This document shows positions 25,780 through 32,471 of a stretch of 32,471 bases of DNA, piece after piece. Where the stretch lies: contig CALHXW010000008.1 of assembly GCA_938040325.1 (NCBI GenBank), positions 1 to 32,471 of the forward strand, given 5' to 3'. The position numbers were made by a program, and so were the translations under genes. This stretch comes from an uncultured bacterium (GTDB lineage: Bacteria; Myxococcota_A; UBA9042; PHBI01). Under the pieces are notes generated by a model, which did no database searches, had not been told where the DNA came from, and worked only from the letters and a program-made list of their open reading frames with translations. Every line of letters starts with the position of its first letter. The stretch's first letter is position 1.

Positions 25780-28158
25780 ATGTCTCGCGTAGGTTCCGTC
25801 GCCGTGACAGTTGCCTCCCAGACCTCATGGACCAGCGGCCTGTTGACGACGCAGCGGCGCCGAGATGCAGTCTTCTGGGTGCTGCTCGTTGGCGTCCTCG
25901 TTTGGTTGCTTCGGCCGCTCTTCATCGGCGAGATCCCGCCGCTCGTCGACTTTGGTGGCCACCTGCAGATGGCGGATGTGTGGGCGCGCTACGAGGAGAG
26001 CGAGTTCTTCCGGAGCCTCTTCGACAAGCGTGATGCTTGGTCGACGCCGAATGTGCTCCCTGCGCGTTTTGTGAGCGCACTCTATCCGCTGCTGTCGCCT
26101 CTGAATGCGCTCAGGCTCTTCGTCGCCCTGTCCCTGGTGGGCTTTGCGCTGGCGATGGTCTTCACGCTGCGGACGTTTCAGCGGTCGCGGTGGTTGGTCT
26201 TTGTGGCCCTGCCGTTGATCTGGAACTCGATGACGATGCTGGGGCTGCTGAACTACGCCCTCGCGTTCGTCGTCATGTTCACCGCGATTCCGCTCGCTCG
26301 CCGCGCTGCCCGAGGAGGCGGTGTGCGTCACGCCGTACCGCTTGGTCTCGTTGCGCTCTTCGGCGCCCTCACTCACGTCATCGGCTACGTGTTCACGCTG
26401 GCAATGATCGCCTACATCCTAACGGTCGGCACCCGGCGTGTCCGCGGGTTGCTTGTCAACGGCGTGGCGTTGCTGCCGTCGATCGCCTTGTGGGTCGTCT
26501 GGTGGCTTCAGCTACGGGCGCGAATGAAGCTCAAAGGGGCCGAGGTTGCCGGCGCTCGCAGCAAGTTTTTGTCGCCTGAGCGCTCCATCGACGTGTTCTT
26601 TGACGAGTCGTTAGACATCGCCGCAGGCCACTGGGACACCGTGGTCTTTGTGGTGATGATCGCGGTCCTGTTGGCGCTCTTTGCCTCGCAGCGTCCAGCA
26701 ACGCCGGTGTTGCCGCGGGTGTGGTCGTTCAAGAGCGCGATGCGGACCATTCAGCAGGAGCTCGACCGCCATGCCCTCATTACGCTCAGCCTGGCGTTGG
26801 GAGTGGGCTTCTTTTTCGTGACGCCGGTCGCTATTCGCGACGTCTACATCAGCCCGCGACTGGTCGTGCCGATCTTGGTGCTGGTGTGCCTGTCGCCGAG
26901 GCTCGACCTGACGCGTCGGATGACCCAGTTTGCGCTGATGGTGGCGGTTGGGAACACGCTCTACTTCGGGCATCGGCTCGCTAGCGACGTGTCGTCCTTT
27001 CAGCGCACCGAGCTTGCGCCCCTGGTCGAGATTATCGACAAGATTCCGCCCGGATCACGAGCTCAGTGCTCGGGTGTTCGCTGGGCGCGGCCATACTTCT
27101 TGCGACCTCCGCTCGACCATAACTGCAATGGGCTGATCCAAACGCGCCGCGAGTCCTTTGCGGGCGGCGGGTTTGCTCACACGGCCTACAACGGCACAAA
27201 GCTCAAAGATAAGCGCGTTTACACGAAGCTCTATGCCCGCGACTGGACCCAGTATCGCCAGCTACGCCGCATCGACTACGCGGTGCTGCGCGGCGCCCAT
27301 GCGCCTCCAACGAGCCCCCACGTGCGGCTTGTGGCGGCAGCTGGTGGCCAGCCGTCGGGCGCAGGGGATATCACGCAGGTGTGGAGCCTCTACGAGGTCG
27401 TGCTCCCGACGCGGGTTCCTCCTACCCACGAGGAGGAGGTCGGCGGTGACGGCGGGCTAGCGTTCACGTGGAGCTGCGAAGAGGGTGAGGCGCTCAGCTC
27501 GCTAGGCGTCAGCATCAGCCGGCCTGTGGCCGCGACGAAAGACGCCGATGCCAGCCCAGCGAACACGCGCCCAGACACCGAGGACGGGGTAGCCAGCAGC
27601 GGCGGCGGCAACCGCTACCAACGGCTTGTGTCGCTGCGCCCGTCATGTCGACGGCTGGAGCGCGATGACCTGGGGCTCGCGTGGCAAGCCGGCTCGAGCC
27701 GCGGACCGGCGTTTGGCGGAGGAAGCGGCACGCGCCAGACGAGTCTCTCGTGTGCCAGCGACTCCGTGATCGTCGGGCTTGCAGGCCATAGCGACAAGAC
27801 GGTGACCGAGCTTGGGGTGGTCTGCGCTAGCCTGGAGCAGGTGCGTGCGCAAGCGACAGCCGCCAAGCGGGTCAACGACAAGGAGCGGCCTCTTGCCGAA
27901 GAGCGGCAGCAGCGACTGCAGCGAGATGCTCTGAGTCCATGGTGGCACTCGCTTCTGCGGGGATGGCCTTCGAAGTTTGTCGGCTGGGAGGTCGGCACCC
28001 CGTTTTGGATGCGCTGCCCGCCGGGTCATGTGGTCCATGGGGTCGTTGGCCAGGATGGTGCCGCAATCGATGCGGTCGGTATCGCCTGCGTCGAGCTTGA
28101 GACAGCGAGCGCGCCGCTGCCCTTCCCACCGACCAACAATCCTGAGCACGACCTGTAG
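25780..28158 (+). CDS. Polytopic GT-C-like membrane protein with Cys-rich C-terminal extension
   Basis: Product of 792 aa. Residues about 30-420 hold roughly ten membrane helices. The first outward loop contains PPLVDFGGHLQMADVW, with Asp57 and His61 placed like the catalytic acidic loop of GT-C glycosyltransferases and related polyprenyl-sugar enzymes. This suggests, but does not prove, transfer from a lipid-linked sugar. Residues about 430-550 resemble the soluble domain found behind such membrane parts. The last 240 residues contain Cys-bounded repeats such as CASDSVIVGLAGHSDKTV and CPPGHVVHGVVGQDGAAIDA, seen as extracytoplasmic modules in related bacteria. No clear ribosome-binding site fixes the start; GTG 25804 is possible. 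No operon partner is evident. Confidence 0.7.
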   Translation: MSRVGSVAVTVASQTSWTSGLLTTQRRRDAVFWVLLVGVLVWLLRPLFIGEIPPLVDFGGHLQMADVWARYEESEFFRSLFDKRDAWSTPNVLPARFVSALYPLLSPLNALRLFVALSLVGFALAMVFTLRTFQRSRWLVFVALPLIWNSMTMLGLLNYALAFVVMFTAIPLARRAARGGGVRHAVPLGLVALFGALTHVIGYVFTLAMIAYILTVGTRRVRGLLVNGVALLPSIALWVVWWLQLRARMKLKGAEVAGARSKFLSPERSIDVFFDESLDIAAGHWDTVVFVVMIAVLLALFASQRPATPVLPRVWSFKSAMRTIQQELDRHALITLSLALGVGFFFVTPVAIRDVYISPRLVVPILVLVCLSPRLDLTRRMTQFALMVAVGNTLYFGHRLASDVSSFQRTELAPLVEIIDKIPPGSRAQCSGVRWARPYFLRPPLDHNCNGLIQTRRESFAGGGFAHTAYNGTKLKDKRVYTKLYARDWTQYRQLRRIDYAVLRGAHAPPTSPHVRLVAAAGGQPSGAGDITQVWSLYEVVLPTRVPPTHEEEVGGDGGLAFTWSCEEGEALSSLGVSISRPVAATKDADASPANTRPDTEDGVASSGGGNRYQRLVSLRPSCRRLERDDLGLAWQAGSSRGPAFGGGSGTRQTSLSCASDSVIVGLAGHSDKTVTELGVVCASLEQVRAQATAAKRVNDKERPLAEERQQRLQRDALSPWWHSLLRGWPSKFVGWEVGTPFWMRCPPGHVVHGVVGQDGAAIDAVGIACVELETASAPLPFPPTNNPEHDL

Positions 28159-28246
28159 AAACGGCGAGAGCCCGTCGCTGCACCGCGTAGCGGGTGGCGC
28201 GTCCCGTGGTCTGCCGAGCGGTTCCGTGCCAAAAGTTTGCGTCGGC

Positions 28247-28273
28247 GGTAACCACGAGCGATGGCGCTTCGTA
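28247..28273 (+). promoter_or_regulatory. Possible ECF-sigma promoter upstream of the RiPP precursor
   Basis: GGTAACC (28247-28253) and CGTA (28270-28273) are 16 bases apart, a spacing and form like promoters of extracytoplasmic-function sigma factors. They lie about 70 bases before the precursor start. No anti-sigma or sigma gene is in the window. Weak evidence. Confidence 0.22.
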
Positions 28274-28342
28274 CCACACCCCGAGTCCTCAGTTGGGGGA
28301 CAGCTTAGGAGCGACAAGCTCTCAATCCATTGGAGGAATTGA

Positions 28343-28606
28343 ATGAACCTCGGAAAGAAACTCTCAGTTGGTGCAGTGGCGTTGGGCTTGGCGCTTGGCG
28401 GTGTGACGCTCGGCGCGTCGGGCTGCGGCTCGTCGAACCAAGAGGTGAAGGCGAGCGAGAAGAGCTGCGGCGCCGGCTCATGCGGTGGCGAGAAGAAAGC
28501 GGCGACCGGCGGCGAGAAGAGCTGTGGCGCAGGCTCCTGCGGCGGTGAGAAGAAAGCTGACGACAAGGGCGGCGAGAAGAGCTGCGGCGCAGGCTCCTGC
28601 GGCTAA
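28343..28606 (+). CDS. Bufferin-like RiPP precursor with lipoprotein-type signal
   Basis: Product of 87 aa. Residues 1-27 are a signal peptide (basic start, hydrophobic AVALGLALGGVTL) ending in ASGC, a lipobox-like site with Cys28. The mature part is hydrophilic and carries three perfect copies of EKSCGAGSCG at residues 39-48, 58-67 and 78-87, joined by Gly/Lys/Ala linkers; the protein ends with the third copy. The Cys-Gly pairs spaced by five residues resemble the Cys-rich cores of precursors modified by DUF692 (MNIO) enzymes in copper-related bufferin clusters. GGAGGA lies seven bases before the ATG. The DUF692 and DUF2063 genes follow on the same strand. A plain Cys-rich metal-binding lipoprotein is the alternative, but the neighbours favour a modified peptide. 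Confidence 0.82.
   Translation: MNLGKKLSVGAVALGLALGGVTLGASGCGSSNQEVKASEKSCGAGSCGGEKKAATGGEKSCGAGSCGGEKKADDKGGEKSCGAGSCG
28457..28603 (+). repeat. Three in-gene copies of a 30-base repeat
   Basis: Copies at 28457-28486, 28514-28543 and 28574-28603 each encode EKSCGAGSCG. The peptide is identical in all three while a few third-codon positions differ, so protein-level conservation is acting on them rather than very recent duplication. Confidence 0.9.
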
Positions 28607-28683
28607 CGCACTTGAGTCGGTACGGCGCGACGCGTCGATCGACCAGACCACGTCCGACTGGCTTCCACGACGACGTGAACTGG

Positions 28684-28713
28684 ACCGCCCGTGCTGCATG
28701 GTAGCCGGGCGGT
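28684..28713 (+). terminator. Hairpin between precursor and modifying-enzyme genes (attenuator?)
   Basis: ACCGCCCG (28684-28691) and CGGGCGGT (28706-28713) pair perfectly; GCT/AGC inside extend the stem past a bulged T, leaving a seven-base loop. TTCTT follows, a weak T-tract. Placed 77 bases after the precursor stop and 60 bases before the enzyme start, it could end most transcripts so that the precursor is made in excess. Confidence 0.5.
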
Positions 28714-28775
28714 TCTTGCGTCTCACCCTGACACCGCGCGATGCTCGCGCCGCGACCCGCAAGAGGAGGTGACCG

Positions 28776-29663
28776 TTGGCCGCCACAGAGTGTCCATTTC
28801 TTGGCTACGGCGTTGGATTGCGACGCGATCACTTCGACTCGCTTTGGGACCACGCAGACAGCGTCGACTTCTTTGAGGTGCTCTGCGAGAACGTGATGGG
28901 CTTTGGTGGTCGGCCCCGCGAGGTCGCTCGGCAGGTCGCCAGCCGCTTCCCGACGGTGCTGCATGGCGTGGCGCTCTCGATCGGGTCGTTCGACCCTCTC
29001 AATGACGACTACGTGACGCGGCTCGGTGCGCTGGGCCGCGAGCTCGGCGCACACTGGTTCTCGGACCACCTCTGCTTTAGCAGCGCCCATGGCGTCGACT
29101 ACCACGATCTGATCCCGGTTCCGTTCACAGACGAGGCGGTCAAGCACGTCGCAGGCCGGATCCGCGAAGCTACGGAACGCGTCGAGCTGCCCTTCGCGCT
29201 TGAAAACCCGAGCTACTACATCGAGTACGAGATCAACGCGCTCGACGAGGCGAGCTTCTTGACCCAGATCGTCGAGGAAGCTGACTGCCAGCTCTTGTTG
29301 GACGTCAACAACGTCTTCGTCAACGCGAGCAACCACGGCTACGACCCTTATGCGTTTATCGATGCGCTGCCCCACGAGCGGGTCTGCCAGATCCACATGG
29401 CAGGCCATGACGTCCAACCCAACGTCATCATCGACACCCACGGTGCGCCCGTGGTCGACGAAGTGCTCGACCTCTACCGCTACACGATTGAACGCACCGG
29501 ACCGGTATCGACCCTGCTGGAGTGGGACCACAACATTCCGGACATGGCGGTCTTGGTCGACGAGCTGGCTCGGATCCGTGCCGCCGGAGAGGCCGTGACC
29601 CAGGCCAAGGGAACGGCCGTGCCGATCGTCCGGCACACATCCGACCCACGGTCGGCACGATGA
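28776..29663 (+). CDS. bufB: DUF692 multinuclear iron oxidase (MNIO), bufferin-type modifying enzyme
   Basis: Product of 295 aa, a TIM-barrel enzyme of the MbnB/BufB family that oxidatively modifies Cys residues in a peptide using a di- or tri-iron centre. Family motifs are all visible: GYGVGLRRDHF, EVLCENVMG, LHGVALSIGS (His63), SDHLCF (Asp97, His98), ALENPS (Glu143, Asn144), LLLDVNNV (Asp176, Asn178), SNHGYDP (His187), QIHMAGH (His207, His211), DTHG (Asp220, His222) and LLEWD (Glu249). The start is TTG, set by AGAGGAGG six bases upstream; no ATG fits. The stop overlaps the next ATG as ATGA. The upstream Cys-repeat peptide is the expected substrate. Confidence 0.92.
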   Translation: MAATECPFLGYGVGLRRDHFDSLWDHADSVDFFEVLCENVMGFGGRPREVARQVASRFPTVLHGVALSIGSFDPLNDDYVTRLGALGRELGAHWFSDHLCFSSAHGVDYHDLIPVPFTDEAVKHVAGRIREATERVELPFALENPSYYIEYEINALDEASFLTQIVEEADCQLLLDVNNVFVNASNHGYDPYAFIDALPHERVCQIHMAGHDVQPNVIIDTHGAPVVDEVLDLYRYTIERTGPVSTLLEWDHNIPDMAVLVDELARIRAAGEAVTQAKGTAVPIVRHTSDPRSAR

Positions 29664-30406
29664 GCGAGCCAGGCTTTGTCCAAGCGATGAAGACGATGCA
29701 CGCAGTGCTCCGCGGCGACGTGTCGGTCACAGACGGCGCGCAGGCGCTTGGCGTCGCCGAAGACCGCCTCGGAATCTACAGCGATTTCGTTCGTGGCCAT
29801 GTCACCGGCATCCTCGACAAGATGTATCCGAGGGTTCGCGAGCTCACGGGCGCGGCGTGGCCTGAGCTCAAGCAAGCCTACTTTCGAGCGGTACCGTCGG
29901 CGCACTGGGAGCTGAATGCCTGTGCGTCTGGCTTTCCGGAGTTCCTCGACGCTCAGGTCGCGACCGTCGATGACGTCGAGCCGTTCCATGTGGCGCTCGC
30001 CCAGTTTGAGTGGGAGGAATTTGCCGTCTACATGGCTGAGGCAGACGTCCCAACGGCCGCGGAGGTGAGTGGTCTGACGCTCAACCCTACGCTGAGCCTG
30101 CTCTCGCTTCCGTATCCGGTGGTGCCATTCGTGATGGCCTGGGATGAGCAAGGAGCGCCGCCTGCCGACATCCCAGAACGCGTTGAGGGCGGGGTTGTGA
30201 CGATTCTCTTTCGTCGCGGTGAGAGTCATCGCATCGCGTTTTACCAGCCAGGCGCAGACATGCTCTTTGCGATCCGAGTTGTGTACGAGGGGATCTCCGT
30301 CGCCGACGCCGCGCAACGAACAAATGAAACGGAAGACCGGGTTGTAAGTGCGCTCAATCAGGCTATTACGTCAGGACTTCTCATCGGGTCGGCGACCGGT
30401 TTGTAG
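29660..30406 (+). CDS. bufC: DUF2063 partner protein of the MNIO enzyme
   Basis: Product of 248 aa. The N-terminal half matches the DUF2063 helical domain: RLGIYSDFVRGHVTGILDKMYPRVRELTG, shown here only in its parts IYSDFVRGH and MYPRVRELTG, then AYFRAVPSAHWEL and GFPEFL. The C-terminal half is beta-rich and ends in a helix-turn-helix-like part (AAQRTNETEDRVVSALNQ). In bufferin and methanobactin-related loci such proteins bind the precursor and present it to the DUF692 enzyme. The ATG overlaps the enzyme stop by four bases, so the two are made together. It has no predicted membrane helix or signal peptide and should act in the cytoplasm before export of the peptide. Confidence 0.87.
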   Translation: MSEPGFVQAMKTMHAVLRGDVSVTDGAQALGVAEDRLGIYSDFVRGHVTGILDKMYPRVRELTGAAWPELKQAYFRAVPSAHWELNACASGFPEFLDAQVATVDDVEPFHVALAQFEWEEFAVYMAEADVPTAAEVSGLTLNPTLSLLSLPYPVVPFVMAWDEQGAPPADIPERVEGGVVTILFRRGESHRIAFYQPGADMLFAIRVVYEGISVADAAQRTNETEDRVVSALNQAITSGLLIGSATGL

Positions 30407-30462
30407 AACCCGCCCGACGCGATCGGTACGGTGAGCTTAGCGCTTGGTGAAGGCTAGAGCGC

Positions 30463-30933
30463 ATGACCCGAGGAGCCGGCACGCCCGTGAAGAGGACCAA
30501 GACACGCCCGTTCAATCGACTGAGCGCTGACGGTGAGCCGATCTTGGTCCAGACCGCCACGTTCATGTTCGGCGGCAGCGTTCGTCTTGAGCCGGACGGT
30601 GGCCCGAAGCTGCTGATGCTCCGCGACGAGCACCCAGAGCTTGAGCGGGTGATCCAGGTTCGCCTGGGCAAGATCGAGCCGAAGGTCAAAGAGCTTGAGC
30701 TCAGCGAGGACGAGTGGCGATCGCTGCACCGTGGCCTGACGCTGGTGGCAGACATTGCATGGGGCGGCACCCTGGTGGTTCGCCGCGGCTACATGACGTG
30801 GCGGTTTGATGCCTCAGGCGAGCCGCTTGAGCTGAAGCGGCGCAACACACGACGCATGGTGCAGACGACAGGCCAAGTGCGCAGGGCACAGGAAGCTGTC
30901 GACCGGATGCTCAAGCGGGACGGGCAGGGGTAG
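30463..30933 (+). CDS. Unrecognised 156-aa basic protein
   Basis: I do not recognise it. It is basic with alternating strand-like and helical parts (ILVQTATFMFGG, RVIQVRLGKIEP, GTLVVRRGYMTWRF) and a helical C-terminus (VRRAQEAVDRML). It has no Cys, signal peptide or membrane helix. It begins 56 bases after the DUF2063 gene on the same strand, so read-through is possible, but nothing ties it to peptide modification. The ATG at 30463 lacks a clear ribosome-binding site and GTG 30487 is an alternative start. Confidence 0.55.
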   Translation: MTRGAGTPVKRTKTRPFNRLSADGEPILVQTATFMFGGSVRLEPDGGPKLLMLRDEHPELERVIQVRLGKIEPKVKELELSEDEWRSLHRGLTLVADIAWGGTLVVRRGYMTWRFDASGEPLELKRRNTRRMVQTTGQVRRAQEAVDRMLKRDGQG

Positions 30934-30984
30934 ACGCGAAGGCGCGTCGTCATCACCACTGACGGAGCGACGACGAGCCGCTGG

Positions 30985-31719
30985 CTACTGGCCGACGAAG
31001 AGGCGGCGAGCGAACTTCTGGTCGAGCCCGGCGTTCATGATCTTCTTGGCGACCGACTCGATGTCGTATCCCAGCCGCTCGTGACGGAACGTCTCCGACT
31101 CGGTGTCGAAGATGCCAAAGCATAGGCGGGGGTCACGGTCGCGCGGCTGGCCGACCGAGCCGACGTTGATGATGTACTTGCGGTCGCTCTTGGCCGGCAG
31201 GTTCTTGCTCGAGACGTCTTTGGCGCGACGACCGTTGATGGCGTACTGCTTGGTCAGGTGGCTGTGGCCGACGAAGTTCCAGCGACGCAGCCGCTGGTAG
31301 ACGGTGTCGTTGTGGAGCTGTGCGTCTTGGGTGCGAACCACGTAGGCCCAGCGGGACGGCTTGAGCGGGGCGGCGTGGAAGAAAGCGCAGTTGTCGCGCA
31401 CGTGGGTGTAAGGAAGCCCATACAGCCACTGGAAGTTGTCGGAGCTCAGCTGGCGCCGCGTCCAGTACAGGGCCTCGCGAGCAGCGAGGTAGTAGTAGTC
31501 GGTGTCCATGACGCCGATCACCGCTGCATCGTGGTTGCCCATCAGCGTCACGTTGCAGCGCTCGCGGATGAGGTCACAGCACGGATTGGGGTCCGGTCCG
31601 TAGCCGACCACGTCGCCGAGGCAGATGATCTCGTCGACGCCGTACTCATCGAGCCACGCCAGCACAGTGGTCAGTGCCTCGTAGTTCGCGTGGATGTCGC
31701 TGATGATGCCGATCTTCAT
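30985..31719 (-). CDS. Calcineurin-like metallophosphoesterase (YfcE/MJ0936 type)
   Basis: Product of 244 aa from ATG 31719, which places the first strand MKIGIISDIHAN at the N-terminus; a frame 11 codons longer is Cys-rich at the start and less likely. Metal-site motifs are present in order: SDIHAN (D-x-H), LGDVVGYGPDP (GD), MGNHDA (GNHD), HAAP and FVGHSHL (GHSH). The NVGSVGQPRDRDPR motif is typical of the YfcE/MJ0936 phosphodiesterase group, which hydrolyse small phosphodiesters with two metals. It is a single-domain enzyme without the capping region of Mre11/SbcD. The gene is divergent from bcp and convergent with the 156-aa gene. Confidence 0.9.
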   Translation of the reverse strand: MKIGIISDIHANYEALTTVLAWLDEYGVDEIICLGDVVGYGPDPNPCCDLIRERCNVTLMGNHDAAVIGVMDTDYYYLAAREALYWTRRQLSSDNFQWLYGLPYTHVRDNCAFFHAAPLKPSRWAYVVRTQDAQLHNDTVYQRLRRWNFVGHSHLTKQYAINGRRAKDVSSKNLPAKSDRKYIINVGSVGQPRDRDPRLCFGIFDTESETFRHERLGYDIESVAKKIMNAGLDQKFARRLFVGQ

Positions 31720-31872
31720 AGTGTACGCCTTATACCCACAACATCCGCTCACTGCGAATTCTGCGTGGGCGCTTGCGGCTGGCGGTCGCCAAAGCTAAGC
31801 CAACCTTCCACACAACGCAGGCGGTCACACCCGCGAGCTGCCTGCCCAGACTCGAACACACAGAGGTTAAGG

Positions 31873-32334
31873 ATGCTCGACGTTGGCGACAAGGCCCCAC
31901 AGTTTTGCGTGCCGGCCGACGGCGGTGATGAGATCGCGTCCACCACGCTCGCTGGCAAGCGCTACGTGATCTACTTCTACCCCAAGGACCAGACGCCTGG
32001 GTGCACCACCGAGGCGTGCGACTTTCGCGATCGCTTCGAAGCGATTGCCAAGACCGGCACCACGGTGCTCGGCGTTTCCAAAGACTCGGTCAAGAGCCAC
32101 GACCGGTTCGTCGCCAAGCACGACCTCCCGTTCAAGCTCCTCAGTGACGTTGAGCTTGAGGTCCATAAGGGCTTCGGTGCCTGGGGCCTCAAGAAGCTCT
32201 ACGGCCGTGAGTATGAGGGAACGCTGCGATCGACCTTCATCGTCAACGGGGACGGCATCATTACCCACGTGTGGCCGAAGGTGCGGGTGAAGGGGCACGT
32301 TGACGCCGTGCTCGAGGCGTTGCAGCAGAGCTAG
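31873..32334 (+). CDS. bcp: Thioredoxin-dependent peroxiredoxin Bcp/PrxQ
   Basis: Product of 153 aa, the usual length. It reduces peroxides in the cytoplasm using thioredoxin. The peroxidatic Cys44 is in DQTPGCTTEACDFRD, and Cys49, five residues later, is the resolving Cys of the two-Cys PrxQ type. FYPKD before the active site, GVSKDSVKSHDRFV and a conserved Arg in LRSTFIVNGDG are as expected. ATG 31873 is preceded by AGAGG. It is divergent from the phosphoesterase gene across a 153-base gap. No regulator such as OxyR lies nearby. Confidence 0.94.
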   Translation: MLDVGDKAPQFCVPADGGDEIASTTLAGKRYVIYFYPKDQTPGCTTEACDFRDRFEAIAKTGTTVLGVSKDSVKSHDRFVAKHDLPFKLLSDVELEVHKGFGAWGLKKLYGREYEGTLRSTFIVNGDGIITHVWPKVRVKGHVDAVLEALQQS

Positions 32335-32471
32335 TCCCAAATCAAGCGCTGTTTTCGAGCGAGGCGAAGGCGATGTTCTTGCCAGCGGCGTCCGCTGGAC
32401 GAAGGCGATGCGTGCATCGTCGAGTTCAGGTGAGCGAAGCGAACGCACGGACGTCGCTGGCGAGGGCATCG

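Noticed and set aside
28457..28603. Short regular repeats as a CRISPR-like array
   Set aside because: The repeats are coding, keep frame and encode the same decapeptide.
28343..30406. Methanobactin cluster
   Set aside because: The precursor has an export signal and many Cys repeats, and the partner is DUF2063 rather than MbnC, which fits the bufferin side of the family.
30945..30975. Inverted repeat CGTCGTC/GACGACG between convergent genes as a terminator
   Set aside because: The loop is 17 bases, there is no T-run, and an alternative pairing competes.
30985..31719. Phosphoesterase as the Mre11/SbcD partner of the Rad50-like ATPase
   Set aside because: It is a short YfcE/MJ0936-type enzyme without the Mre11 capping domain and lies 11 kb away in another transcript.
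31867..32469. Minus-strand frame opposite bcp reaching the right edge
   Set aside because: It lies fully over the bcp gene and has no domain; the last 137 bases hold no feature I can support.

Overview
The window is GC-rich with densely packed, often overlapping genes. Several features point to a deltaproteobacterial lineage such as Myxococcota or Bradymonadota: a Tat-exported polysaccharide deacetylase, a large lipoprotein hydrolase of the virulence-factor-lipase type, a tripeptidyl-peptidase-II-like subtilase, an orphan hybrid histidine kinase, a GGDEF/EAL protein and an HNH endonuclease tail. This assignment is inference from gene style; no rRNA or marker gene is present.

Left part (1-10.8 kb): the 3' end of an HNH endonuclease gene runs in from the left edge. 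A polysaccharide deacetylase (minus) is divergent from a hybrid sensor kinase (plus). A tRNA-Ala(GGC) with a strong terminator follows. A minus-strand operon encodes a PduO-type cobalamin adenosyltransferase, a membrane protein and a small cupin. A lipoprotein hydrolase and a family 2 glycosyltransferase form a plus-strand pair. An alpha/beta hydrolase and a glutamine amidotransferase form a coupled minus-strand pair.

Middle part (10.2-25.6 kb): an acyl-CoA thioesterase abuts a large unrecognised protein with a long disordered Arg/Pro/Ala-rich tail. Converging on it is a tight minus-strand operon of five genes (19629 down to 13291): a 78-aa acidic protein, a compact Rad50/SbcC-like ATPase with a central zinc-hook CxxC, a 192-aa unknown, a MoxR-type AAA+ ATPase with Asn in place of the Walker B Asp, and an 852-aa VWA protein with an intact MIDAS. 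I do not recognise this combination as a named system. It is one of the two main candidates for something new. A secreted subtilase and a c-di-GMP-type signalling protein lie upstream and diverge from each other.

Right part (25.2-32.5 kb): a small acidic protein, a polytopic GT-C-like membrane protein with a Cys-rich C-terminal extension, then the second main candidate, a bufferin-like RiPP locus. It has a precursor of 87 aa with a lipoprotein-type signal peptide and three copies of the decapeptide EKSCGAGSCG, followed by a DUF692 (MNIO) enzyme and a DUF2063 partner, with a hairpin between precursor and enzyme that may set their ratio. After it come a hypothetical gene, a calcineurin-like phosphoesterase and a Bcp peroxiredoxin. 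No insertion sequence, CRISPR array, prophage or replication origin was seen. No gene-free stretch exceeds 300 bases.
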